A DNA stretch of 64,000 bases, taken from NCBI GenBank assembly GCA_905178155.1, contig CAJINV010000006.1, positions 3,712,255-3,776,254 of the forward strand, given 5' to 3'. Made by a program: the position numbers and the translations under genes. This document shows positions 1-9,900 of the stretch, piece by piece. Every line of letters begins with the position of its first letter. Position 1 is the first letter of the stretch. The notes under the pieces were generated by a model. The model was not told where the DNA came from, made no database searches, and saw only the letters and a program-made list of their open reading frames with translations. Origin of the DNA: Amoebophrya sp. A120 (lineage: Eukaryota; Sar; Dinophyceae; Syndiniales; Amoebophryaceae).

Positions 1-184
1 TTTGAGAACTTGTAATGCTGTAAACAGGGTCAGCAGATCGATTTGTAATGCGGCTTTCCTTGCTAACTTGCACTACAACCTTACGGACTGCAAGAACTTG
101 TCACGCGTGACTCCCAAAACTCCTAGCTTTGTGTTGCAAAGTCCCCATCTTGACTCTGGGGTGGGGACGTTTTTGCTTAGGATA
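1..184. mobile_element. IE-3 introner, right part (cut by window edge)
   Basis: The tail carries the GGGGACGTTTTTGC-type end and stops at TTAGGATA, the IE-3 terminus. Internal TTTGTAATGC words match other IE-3 copies. Its other end and host exon lie outside the window. Confidence 0.75.
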
Positions 185-228
185 AGAAGTTCTTGCACTT
201 CTTCTGTGAGCAGCACGAGAACTAAGAA

Positions 229-259
229 GATTTTTAACAGCGGGAGGACGAGGATCAAC
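229..259. repeat. 41-bp direct repeat, copy 1 (3'-truncated)
   Basis: Begins GATTTTTAACAGCGGGAGG and runs to GGATCAAC, where it is cut at the left breakpoint of the duplicated kinase block. It matches copies at 1165 and 2407. Confidence 0.85.
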
Positions 260-353
260 ACAAATTAAATTTGTAATGCGGATTTGCCTTTAAAAAAAAG
301 ATTTGTAATGCATAGAAGCAATTAGTACGAGTACGATACTTTTGCACAGGATA
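260..353. mobile_element. IE-1 introner, truncated (in duplicated block)
   Basis: Right part of the element complete at 9187-9337; the left end was lost at the duplication breakpoint. Confidence 0.85.
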
Positions 354-404
354 GAAACAGCTGGTCTGCCATGCTGCGCTCCTGGTAAGGCCTCTCATCA
401 ATCA

Positions 405-618
405 TATGCAAGGAAAAACAGAGTGTTACAGTTACACACTTGCACGTGAATTCAGCATCACAAATTTTCTTCGCATGACGGAACTTGTAATGCAGAAATC
501 ATAAGGCAAAACACACACGAAACGAGACTCGCAAGCCTTTTGCGCATGACAGAGGTCGTCTGCCTTGCATGTCTTGCAACACTGTGTGTAAATATTGTAA
601 CACTTTTTATTTTGCATA
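405..618. mobile_element. IE-12 introner (duplicated copy)
   Basis: TIRs TATGCAAGGAAAAACAG and TTTTTATTTTGCATA with TSD TGATT. Same as 9389-9602. Confidence 0.88.
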
Positions 619-676
619 AATCACCTTCATCGCGTAGTACACCGGCTCGGACAACGAGTGGCTGTCTTTCTCCCCC

Positions 677-828
677 TATCCTGTGCAAAAGTATCGCACT
701 CGTATTGCAATGAATCATGTATTACAAATTTTTTTCTTAAGGTAAATCCGCATTACAAATTTTTTTTCTCATGCTGAGGAAATCTGTAATGCATTTATAC
801 GACGAGTACGATACTTTTGCAGTGCATA
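677..828. mobile_element. IE-1 introner (duplicated copy)
   Basis: TATCCTGTGCAAAAG at one end, CTTTTGCAGTGCATA at the other, TSD GGGGG. Same as 9661-9812. Confidence 0.9.
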
Positions 829-975
829 CCCCCAGTACTACTTCCCGCGCGCCCACCTGGGTCCTCCCTTGTGGTTCTTGGTCTTGACGGACGATCCCGC
901 CCCCGAGATTCTTGTACCAGTTCACGTCCCGGGGGCCCCGTGCCGACACCGGCCGCATGGTGCTCCGTCGCTGCT

Positions 976-1164
976 TATCAAATGCAAAAATGTTGTCTGG
1001 GTCGTCTGGGAGGCTCCGAGATTTGTCATGCAGTTTTTCGAAGCTCTCCCACGCCTGGAATGCACGGCCTAACGTCGCAGGTTCTGCAGCCCCAGCCCCC
1101 TGGTGATGCGTATTTTGCAGGAGAAATGCCCTGTCAGCATGGCGAGAAGTGGGCACCCTTTGCA
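976..1164. mobile_element. IE-2 introner, truncated (in duplicated block)
   Basis: Left part of the element complete at 9960-10237. It stops at the breakpoint next to the second 41-bp repeat. Confidence 0.85.
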
Positions 1165-1205
1165 GATTTTTAACAGCGGGAGGACGAGGACCAACACCCA
1201 ATTTG
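1165..1205. repeat. 41-bp direct repeat, copy 2
   Basis: GATTTTTAACAGCGGGAGG through CAACACCCAATTTG. On the minus strand it contains the TAA stop of the intronless kinase ORF. It abuts the right breakpoint of the duplicated kinase block. Confidence 0.9.
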
Positions 1206-2327
1206 AAGAGCCCCGCTGGCGTCGTTGGTTTTGTAGGGCGCGGCATGGTGTTGGAACCATCGCCAGGGATACCACTCCAGAAGCGGGTGATTAAATCCCG
1301 GAGAGCCAACGCAGGAAGGGTGCTGGAGAAAATCAAGCTGGAGCGGGCTCGGGCTAGCCTCAGAATCACTAGGAGGCGGCCCTGGGAGAAGGTGGAAATA
1401 CTGCGCGAATGGTTTCAAACAGGCCGGGCACGACTGCTCTATATTCTCGTTGGGGTTGAGCCTTGTGAAGATGGTTTGCACCTGCTTACTGCTGATGGAC
1501 CGCCAATGAACACCTGGGTCTGAATTTGGATCACGTCCGAGCATGACGCTCCCTGTCATGAGGGTGGCGCTTTCGCCCTCTACGGTGGCCCCGGCGTCCT
1601 TCACGGCGATAAAACTGCTCATGTCGAAGTCAAACACCCTCACCGAAGCCTCCGCTTGCCAGGCTTCGTCTCCCGTGTAGCCAATATTGTTAGGCTTTAC
1701 GTCGTTGTGCGCAAGCCCGAGGTCTGCAAAAGTGTCGGCGTAACACGCGAATAATGCCCGGGTCAGCCTCTCCTTTCCGAGATCACTCGCCGGAGGCGGG
1801 ATCATTCCTGCATTCGGGCTGGTGGTGGCGAGCATTTCTACCTTTTCAAGAAAAAAGAAAAGGCGCGTCTTCAGCTCTCCCTCGCTATTCAGATCAGAGC
1901 TTACAACAAGACGGGACATTCTTGCCACACAATCTTGCGCAGTACGGCTGAGGATTACGTTGAAGATGACCTCGGGAACGTGTTCATCCAGACACTGTTC
2001 TGCATTCGGAGAATTTTTATTCGGACACTCTACTACTTTGACGACTTGGTGGTCGGGCATCGTTTGCTGATCCGGAAAAAAAAAAGGGCGTGGTGGATTA
2101 TTGGACACCTCCGTCACGGTTCCGAAGCTACCAGAAGACAAGCTTCGCGCGTCCCAGCTTATCTCGATGCCGCTGTCAGTTTCGGTTTCCGTTCCTTCGA
2201 CTAATCGTTCCTCGGGCGTCTTGTTCTTTTCGTGCGGAAAGATCCTCATCACGGTTGACACATTCCTATCCGGCTCGGCGCGCCCGCGAACCACAGCCAA
2301 ATCTATCTGATCTTTCCAGTAGCCCAT
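1170..2327 (-). CDS. Divergent protein kinase-like protein, intronless
   Basis: A 385-codon frame with kinase landmarks in order: a glycine-rich loop (SGSFGTVTEV, about residue 67), a beta-3 strand VVKVV, a catalytic loop HNDVKPNN (about residue 205) and DFD in place of DFG (VRVFDFDMSSF). The C-lobe after the activation segment is short and proline-rich. HxDxKxxN is kept, so phosphotransfer is possible, but DFG-to-DFD and the short C-lobe leave activity open. The frame stays open for about 20 codons upstream of the chosen ATG through a hydrophobic run (LCYQLFLLCAIFIL), so the true start may be earlier and include a signal or anchor. No introner interrupts 1.16 kb, unlike neighbouring genes. 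The stop lies inside 41-bp repeat copy 2, and copy 3 lies about 80 bp upstream of the ATG. I infer a lineage-specific kinase; its substrate is unknown. Confidence 0.75.
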   Translation of the reverse strand: MGYWKDQIDLAVVRGRAEPDRNVSTVMRIFPHEKNKTPEERLVEGTETETDSGIEISWDARSLSSGSFGTVTEVSNNPPRPFFFPDQQTMPDHQVVKVVECPNKNSPNAEQCLDEHVPEVIFNVILSRTAQDCVARMSRLVVSSDLNSEGELKTRLFFFLEKVEMLATTSPNAGMIPPPASDLGKERLTRALFACYADTFADLGLAHNDVKPNNIGYTGDEAWQAEASVRVFDFDMSSFIAVKDAGATVEGESATLMTGSVMLGRDPNSDPGVHWRSISSKQVQTIFTRLNPNENIEQSCPACLKPFAQYFHLLPGPPPSDSEASPSPLQLDFLQHPSCVGSPGFNHPLLEWYPWRWFQHHAAPYKTNDASGALQIGCWSSSSRC

Positions 2328-2406
2328 CGCGTCCTTCTTTACGTGCTCGTCTGGGAGGATGAAGATTGCGCATAACAGGAAAAGTTGATAGCAGAGTCAA
2401 ATGCAC

Positions 2407-2447
2407 GATTTTTAACAGCGGGAGGACGAGGATCAACACCCAATTTG
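2407..2447. repeat. 41-bp direct repeat, copy 3
   Basis: Matches copy 2 except for one Y position (GGATCAAC instead of GGACCAAC). It lies just upstream of the intronless kinase ORF in the same orientation. Confidence 0.9.
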
Positions 2448-3031
2448 CTTCTACCGTTATTGTTCTTCCGAAGAAAATTTCCTAGAAGTCCACCTTTAAT
2501 ATTTCTTGGCGCGGTCGAGGAAAAACTCCTTGAAGTGGTCCTTCTCCTTCGTCCCAGGAAAACATCATCCTCTTCATCCACTACACGCAGGGCAAGAACG
2601 ACCCCCGCTGAGATCATATCAGGGCTGTTGCACTCCTCCTGAACACCAAGACGAACATCAAGCGGGCTCGACGTCTTGGAGGTGTTGTAAGACGGGGACC
2701 ACGACCACCTCGACCAGGACGAGGTCGTTGTGTTTAATAGTATCAACACCCTCACCACAAGCAGATGCACCACCCATCTCGCGACGCCGGCCATTTTTGA
2801 ACAAGAAGCTAGTTGTATAGATACTACTAGGTGGTCATGGCCAAACAGTCGGAGTCGCACTCCTCCTTGTCTTTCCCGTGGAGGAGGTGGTCCACGTTGT
2901 TCCCCGGCAAATGAAGAAACTGAAACTCGGCTTGTTTCTACGAAATAAAAGTATTAAAACGGCGCGCTGCACGTAGGAAAAGCAAAGAAATCGACTTCGA
3001 CGATTACTTCATGAAAATGAAAAATCTTCAC
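2448..3031. other. Upstream region with one possible small ORF
   Basis: A minus-strand frame of up to 173 codons (2339-2860) includes an internal ATG followed by a signal-peptide-like hydrophobic run (AGVARWVVHLLVVRVLILLN). No homology or splice context supports it, so I do not call a gene. Confidence 0.4.
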
Positions 3032-3293
3032 TATCAAATGTAAAAATGTCTGGGTCTGGAAGAATGCGCGATTTGTCATGCTGCTTTTCCATGACCCATG
3101 AGGTCTGGAATGCAGGACCTAGCATGACCGATTCTGTGCGATCTCTCTCATGCCTATACTGCATGAGAAACTCCCTCCCGACTTGGTCAAAACTGGACGA
3201 CTTTTGGTAATCATGCAGCACAGATTTTTGCATGCTTCAGATTTAGCATGACAAGTTGCATTCTTCCAGACCCAGACATTTTTACATTTGATC
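3032..3293. mobile_element. IE-2 introner
   Basis: TATCAAATGTAAAAATG at the left; the right end is the variant GATC. Plus-strand TSD TTCAC. Excision joins plus-strand codons into a frame ending at a TAA near 3338, but the host gene is not established. Confidence 0.9.
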
Positions 3294-3687
3294 TTCACGA
3301 GAAGAGGCCAACGGGAGTACGAGTAACGCACGAGTAAGGAACGATGACGATCATGACCACACGAGTGACGCCAAAACGGGATTTAGTTAGTAGTCAAAAG
3401 GACGAGCAGGAAGAGGTGGAGAATGAACAAATAAGAATAACCTCCTTGACCATAGATACCAGGGCGCAGTTGTGCTGGTTTTCGAACGAAGTTGTGCTGG
3501 TTTTCCTGAAAAACAAACTCAAACTTCACCGCGCCCAGTGGTCACGAGAATTCTTCTACCGTTCATCAAGATCGAATTTCTATTTGTGCATCACTTTAAT
3601 CGATTCACAACCAAGTCAAATTGTTCATCCACTGAAGCACTCACTATTCATCTTCCAGATTATTTATATCTTCAATCCTCCACTCGC

Positions 3688-3899
3688 AATCGCAAGAAAA
3701 AACTGCGTCACTGTGATGATTTTGCAGGATCTGCATCACAAATTTGATAATACACATGGTAGAGAAAATTTGCTATGTGCACTTCCCAAGGGAAAACACC
3801 CTTGGAAACTCAATGTCTTGCATGTGTAGCAAGACAAAAAGCTTTGTGTTCCATTCCATGCATTACAAATTCACAGTGAAACAGTTTTTTCGTGGGATA
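3688..3899. mobile_element. IE-5 introner downstream of the kinase stop
   Basis: TIR CGCAAGAAAAAACTG / GTTTTTTCGTGGGATA, plus-strand TSD CTCGC. It starts 13 bp beyond the kinase stop codon, so it is probably in the 3' UTR. Confidence 0.88.
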
Positions 3900-3912
3900 C
3901 TCGCAATAAAAT

Positions 3913-6900
3913 TCACAGCCCGATCAAGCTGAATCGGCGTGGCTTTGGCTTGTACTGCACGGTTGCTGCTGATGAAGGAGTTGCAGTTCCAGATGTATTA
4001 TGCATTGCAAAAGTACCGCACTCGTAGTAATTGCAGTTACGCATTACAAATCTACGTAGTTAAGGCAAATCAGCATTACAAATTCACTTTCGTAATGCTG
4101 AGCCACATTGTATTGCGATTTAAAGATACTACTGCGATACTTTTGCACAGGATATGTAGTTGCAGTACTTGTCGTCCCAGCCCCTGCTTCTCGCGTTTCG
4201 CCTCCCCGCGGCCCGGCGCCTGTAGCAGTAGCGCCACCACTATCCAGGAAAAAAAACCCATCCGCACCCATTTTTTGCATCACAAACACTGGCACTTATG
4301 CATGTTTTGCATGACAAATTGGATGGGGATGGGTTATTTTTCCTGGATAGCCACCTCCTTTGTTGATGAAGTTCAAGGCTTTCAAAGGTTGCAGGCCCAC
4401 GTATCCTGTGTAAAAACGTCCCCACTCCAGCGCTGTCATGCAGATTTTCGATTACAGGAACATTTGTAATGCGCATCTCCACGACAGGCATCTTCAGTCG
4501 CGTTTTGGAATTTGTAATGCTGTAAACAGGATAAACAGATGGATTTTTAATTCGGTTCTCCTCGTGAACATGCACTATACTACTAACTACAACTTGTCAT
4601 GCTGGGCTCCCAAAACTTCTGGATTTGTGATGCTAAGTTCGCAACTTGACTATGGGGTGGGGACGTTTTTGCATATGATACCACGACCACGGGAGGTGCG
4701 CCGGCAGCTGGACGATTTTGATGTTGTCCCCCGGCGGTTTTTATGAACTGCAAAAGTATCGCACTCGTATAAATGCATTACAAATTTCCTCAGCATGAGA
4801 GAAAATTTGTAATGCGGATTTACCTTAAGAAAAAGATTTGTAATGCATGATTGCAATACGAGTGCGATACTTTTGCGCAGGATAGTTTTGTGTTCTTGTT
4901 CATCTCCTGCAGCTGTGGTAGTTGTAGCTAGCGCGGCCTGAACACCTCCTTCCAGTTGTACCCCCGGACGACCTCCACCTGGAGCAGTGTGTAGCTCTGC
5001 ATCCCCCCTGTCCTCTCCTCCCGGAGCTGCAAACATGTAGTTGCTTCTACCCTGAAGATCTCCTGCACCGCCCCGTCTCGGTGACGCTGGCGCGACCATC
5101 TTCAAAACCTATGGGTGCGTCAGGTTTGAAATCGTCAAAGTTGAAATAATTGTAATGCATAAAATCGAAACCACTTGGAGGCCCAATTACAAATTCCAAG
5201 CGGTGCATGACAAATTTCGGCGCCGTCTAAATCCAATTTGTCATGCTGTTTAGGGAGAGAAGGCGTCTTTTGTCATGCTACCTTAGCAGCTCTACCGCAG
5301 ACCCGAAACAGGCTGACAGTCGGCCTCGCTTGCCGTTCCTGCAAGAGAGGCACCCCATGCCTTGCAATTTATGCATGAGAAATTATTTCAACTTTGACAA
5401 TTTCAATCCTGACGCTTCCATAAAGCCGCGCCTGCCCGTAACGCGCTGCTGCTTCGCGGAAACAAAGTCGCTGGGTCGGCGAGCTCTGCAAGATTGATGG
5501 TTTGGTTCAGCCGGTTGTTAGGGTTCGTCGCGTGGTTTATTTGCTGAAGATGTAGTTGATGGCCTCCTCCTCGTTCTCCACCCTCTGTACACGTCGAGGT
5601 CGCACCAGGAGGCCCTCCTGCTTGTCGTGTGGAACAGTACATATCGACCGTATTGGCCCGCTGCAGTTGGTGCTGGTCGTGATGAACAACATTTGAATTT
5701 TTGTCCTTACCGTTTGAAGGTGTTGGTGCAGTGGAAGCAATGCAACTGCTGGTCCTGTATTGACAGGAAAAATCCCCCCTCCCCATATTGAAAAGGTATG
5801 TTTCCAAGAATTTGTATTGCGGATTTGAGGTCACAAATCACGTCTGTCTTGCAAGAAGACAAGGGCAGAAGCTTCCGCCCCATTATGGAAGCGGTTTGTC
5901 ATGCTGTTGGGCCTAAAGGGGGGCCGTTTGCCATGCTGAACTACTAGACCCATACGCCCCTACCTAGCCTGGGGATCTGGCCGCAGTGCCTCTCTGCAGT
6001 ACAAAGCTGATTTGTGCTGGTCACAAATCAGCATCACAAATTTCCGTTTTGATATGGGGAGGGGGGATTTTTCATTTTGATATCCTGTATCCAAAATTCA
6101 TTCCACATCCACTGGTTGTAGTGCTGCCACTTGATGCACCGCCTCCAGGGTTGTTGTTCACCATCGGAAAGAAATTCGCGGAGCGCTGTATAACTTGCTC
6201 AAACGCCGGTACAGTCTCAAACGTTACAACAAAATCTGCTGGAATTTGTGCTGCATGATGGGCATGACAGACTCGCACAGCGTTCCACCTTTTGCAATAC
6301 AAATTTCGCCAGATTTTAGTGAGGTTTGAAGCTCCGGAACTTTTCATGCGCAACCCTATGAGAGTTGGCTAGATCATGCTCATCATGCAAGACAAATCTC
6401 GGATTCTAGATTCTATTGTAACTACGCTTGAGATTGTAACACCTGAGCGGGTTATACGTTGCTGTTGCAGCGCTCGTCCAGGTGGTCCTCTGCTGGTAGC
6501 TAACCCACCACCGAGGGGAGCAGGAGCGCCAAAAAAGTTGTTCCCACCGGTCGCGATTTTTGATGTTGGAGTCAACATTTGATAATTTCTGCCATTACCT
6601 GCTATCCTGTGCAAAAGCTGCACTATCGTAGTCGCATGAATCGCAATCATGCATGCCAGATAGCTCCTACGTCTACCTGCTTCCCTGAATCTTCTCCACG
6701 ACAAACTCATTTTTTCTTCTTCACGAGGAAAAGACCATGATTCATTAATTAAGTATACAACTTTTGCAATGCATAGCAGCAATGGCACATGCAGAACTAC
6801 TTGTCCCCACGGAGGTGACAAATTTCAGAATCGCGCGGACACGCTTCACCCCCGACACACCCTGTTTGACCAGCCGCAAGATCTCCTTCTGCTCTTTTAC

Positions 6901-9900
6901 GTACTCGTACAGCCATTCGGATTTTTTCGCCAAGTTTTCGGTTGTACACCTGGTGAAGGGCGAAGGTTGCAGGCAGAGAGTCAGGGTTTGCTGCTTATTC
7001 GGACCACCACCTCCACCGGGGATGATCGAACATGCTGGGCTGGTAGAAGTTGTGCCCGGGGGACCAACTGGTGCAGTTGAACCGACATCAGTAGCACTAC
7101 CACAGTTGGAAGTATTATTCGCCGCGTGCTGGTCGACGGCATCTAATGGTATGCATTGCAAAAGCATCGCACTCGTATAAATGCATTACAAGTTTTCTCA
7201 GTATGAGAAATAAAATTTGTAATGCGGATTTATCTTGAGAAAAAATTTGTAATGCACGAGTGCAATACGAGTACGATACTTTTGCAATTCATAAATGGCT
7301 TGTACAAGCGATTCTCCATCGCATGAAGGAATCTATCAAATGTAAAAGTGTCTGGGTCTGGAAGAATGCAATTTGTGATGCTGCATTTGGATTCCAGAAA
7401 AATCTGTATTGCATGAGCAGCAAAGGGAATGCAATTTTTGCTACGCGGAGAGGGAATTTGTCATGCGGAATAGGCATCGCGAAGCCCTCAGAAAATCTGT
7501 GATGCTAGGGCATGCATCACAGACATCATGGCCAATGCAAAACATGCATGACAAGTCTCAGAATCTTCCAGACCCAGACATTTTTACATTTGATAGAAGC
7601 TTTCTTCGTCCAAAACAAGGTGGACTTCACCTGATGTTGGCCTCCGCTTTCGAGTAGTAGATGAGTTGTCCTGCTGAGCATCGCCGCCACTGCTGGTGCT
7701 GTTTTGGTCGAAAACATGCTCTGCTTCTACAGGTGGTCGACGTCCGGTAGCAACCACAGCCGCGTGGTCCTGTAGAAGTGCTGGCCCGTCTTCTTCATCC
7801 GGAACGGTCTCCGTTTCCGTGTCAACTTGTTCTTGGCGGTACAGGTAGCCGCTGAAGGGGGTGCAATTCTCCAGAATTTGGTACAGAACCACGCCTATGC
7901 TCCACACATCGACCTGCCCGTTGATTTGCGGCTCCTGTTTCGATATGCATTTTTGCAAAAGTATATTATACAGTTTTTGCATCACAAATTTTCTCAGCAT
8001 GCGATGAAATGGAATCTGTCATGCTGATTTAGCTAAGGAAGGAGATTTGTCATGCCAGTCCGCAAGTTGTACGTACGACAGTACACGATACTTTTGTAGC
8101 GGATAGTCAAAATCTCGGGCGCCATGTACTCCAGGGTGCCGCATTTGTCGTTCACAACGTAGGGATATGCATTGCAAAAGTTTATCGTATTGCATTTATG
8201 CATTACAAATCTTTTTCTTGAGACAGATCCGCATTACAAATTGAATTTGTATAAAAAACAAATGCTGGTGACTGAGCAAATTTGTAATGCAGTTTTACCA
8301 GTACGAAGATACTTTTGCACTTCATAAGGGACCAACCACGTCGTCGCGTAAAGTGGTGGCCCAACCGAAATCTGCCACTTTCAGTCTCCACTTCCGGTCG
8401 AACAAAATGTTGTCCGGCTTGAGATCTCGATGCACGATTTTCTTCTGCAGGTGGAGATAGTTCAGCACATCCACAAGGGACTCGAAGATTTCAATCGCCA
8501 CTTGGTCAAGGAGGGAAGAGGAAGTCGAGGCAGAAAACTCGTTGCTCGAAGTAGATGCGGTGCTTCTCACCATCTCGGCCGCGGAGCCGGTCGACGTGTT
8601 CTGGGCTCCTGCTGCAACATTTTTCCCGCTCGACGTTGCGAAATTGGTCAAGAACGGATTTAGCTTTGATGTAGTTCCACCTCCGCCTGCATGATGCAGG
8701 AGCTGCTGCTCCGAAGAGGACGTAGTGCCAGTATTCATCCCAGCACCTCGTGGAGGCGGCGGTCCAGGAGCTGTTGACCTTGACCATGCAGCTCTGGAAG
8801 TACTAGTACCCAGAGCGCTTGCAGAGTCGGTTCTGTGTAATACGCTGGTGTTGATGGGACCACGAGGACGATCACGAATAGTTGTACTTCTGCTGCTGTG
8901 CAGCCTCTGGATCAGCATGGCCAGGTTGCCGTTGGGGCAGTATTCAAAAACGAGGTAGTGCCGAAGGTCCTGCTCAGAGGGCGAGGTAAAATGCTCCAGA
9001 AGTTTCAGCACCAAATTATTCGACTGCGAGGTAGTTGTAGTGGTAGCACTAGTGCTACCCGCTTGCGCATCCCCTCCTTTGCTGGACGTTGTCGGAGCAC
9101 CGACGCCGCTCCCGATACTACACGAACTAGTACTACAATTGCTGGAACTACTACAGGCTTCTTCGTGCAAACTGATCTCCCGAAACTATGAACTGCGAAA
9201 GCATCGTACTAGTATGAATTGCAATACAAATTAGCTCAGCATTACAAATTAAATTTGTAATGCGGATTTGCCTTTAAAAAAAAGATTTGTAATGCATAGA
9301 AGCAATTAGTACGAGTACGATACTTTTGCACAGGATAGAAACAGCTGGTCTGCCATGCTGCGCTCCTGGTAAGGCCTCTCATCAATCATATGCAAGGAAA
9401 AACAGAGTGTTACAGTTACACACTTGCACGTGAATTCAGCATCACAAATTTTCTTCGCATGACGGAACTTGTAATGCAGAAATCATAAGGCAAAACACAC
9501 ACGAAACGAGACTCGCAAGCCTTTTGCGCATGACAGAGGTCGTCTGCCTTGCATGTCTTGCAACACTGTGTGTAAATATTGTAACACTTTTTATTTTGCA
9601 TAAATCACCTTCATCGCGTAGTACACCGGCTCGGACAACGAGTGGCTGTCTTTCTCCCCCTATCCTGTGCAAAAGTATCGCACTCGTATTGCAATGAATC
9701 ATGTATTACAAATTTTTTTCTTAAGGTAAATCCGCATTACAAATTTTTTTTCTCATGCTGAGGAAATCTGTAATGCATTTATACGACGAGTACGATACTT
9801 TTGCAGTGCATACCCCCAGTACTACTTCCCGCGCGCCCACCTGGGTCCTCCCTTGTGGTTCTTGGTCTTGACGGACGATCCCGCCCCCGAGATTCTTGTA

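Larger units (their letters stand above)
260..1164 (-). pseudogene. Duplicated fragment of the protein kinase gene (905 bp)
   Basis: This block matches 9244-10148 at a constant offset of 8984, apparently without differences until a single mismatch at 1158. It carries three kinase exons (about 354-404, 619-676 and 829-975) and their introners. In the resident gene these exons encode the VYYAMKVI beta-3 lysine strand and helix C. Both breakpoints fall inside introners (an IE-1 at 260, an IE-2 at 1164), so this is a DNA-level copy rather than a retrocopy. No N- or C-lobe exons accompany it, so it cannot encode a kinase. It sits between copies 1 and 2 of the 41-bp direct repeat. An assembly duplication is the main alternative explanation. 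Confidence 0.85.

Noticed and set aside
3344-3829. 161-codon plus-strand frame
   Set aside because: Its 3' third is the IE-5 element, it has no recognisable domain, and all supported genes are on the other strand.
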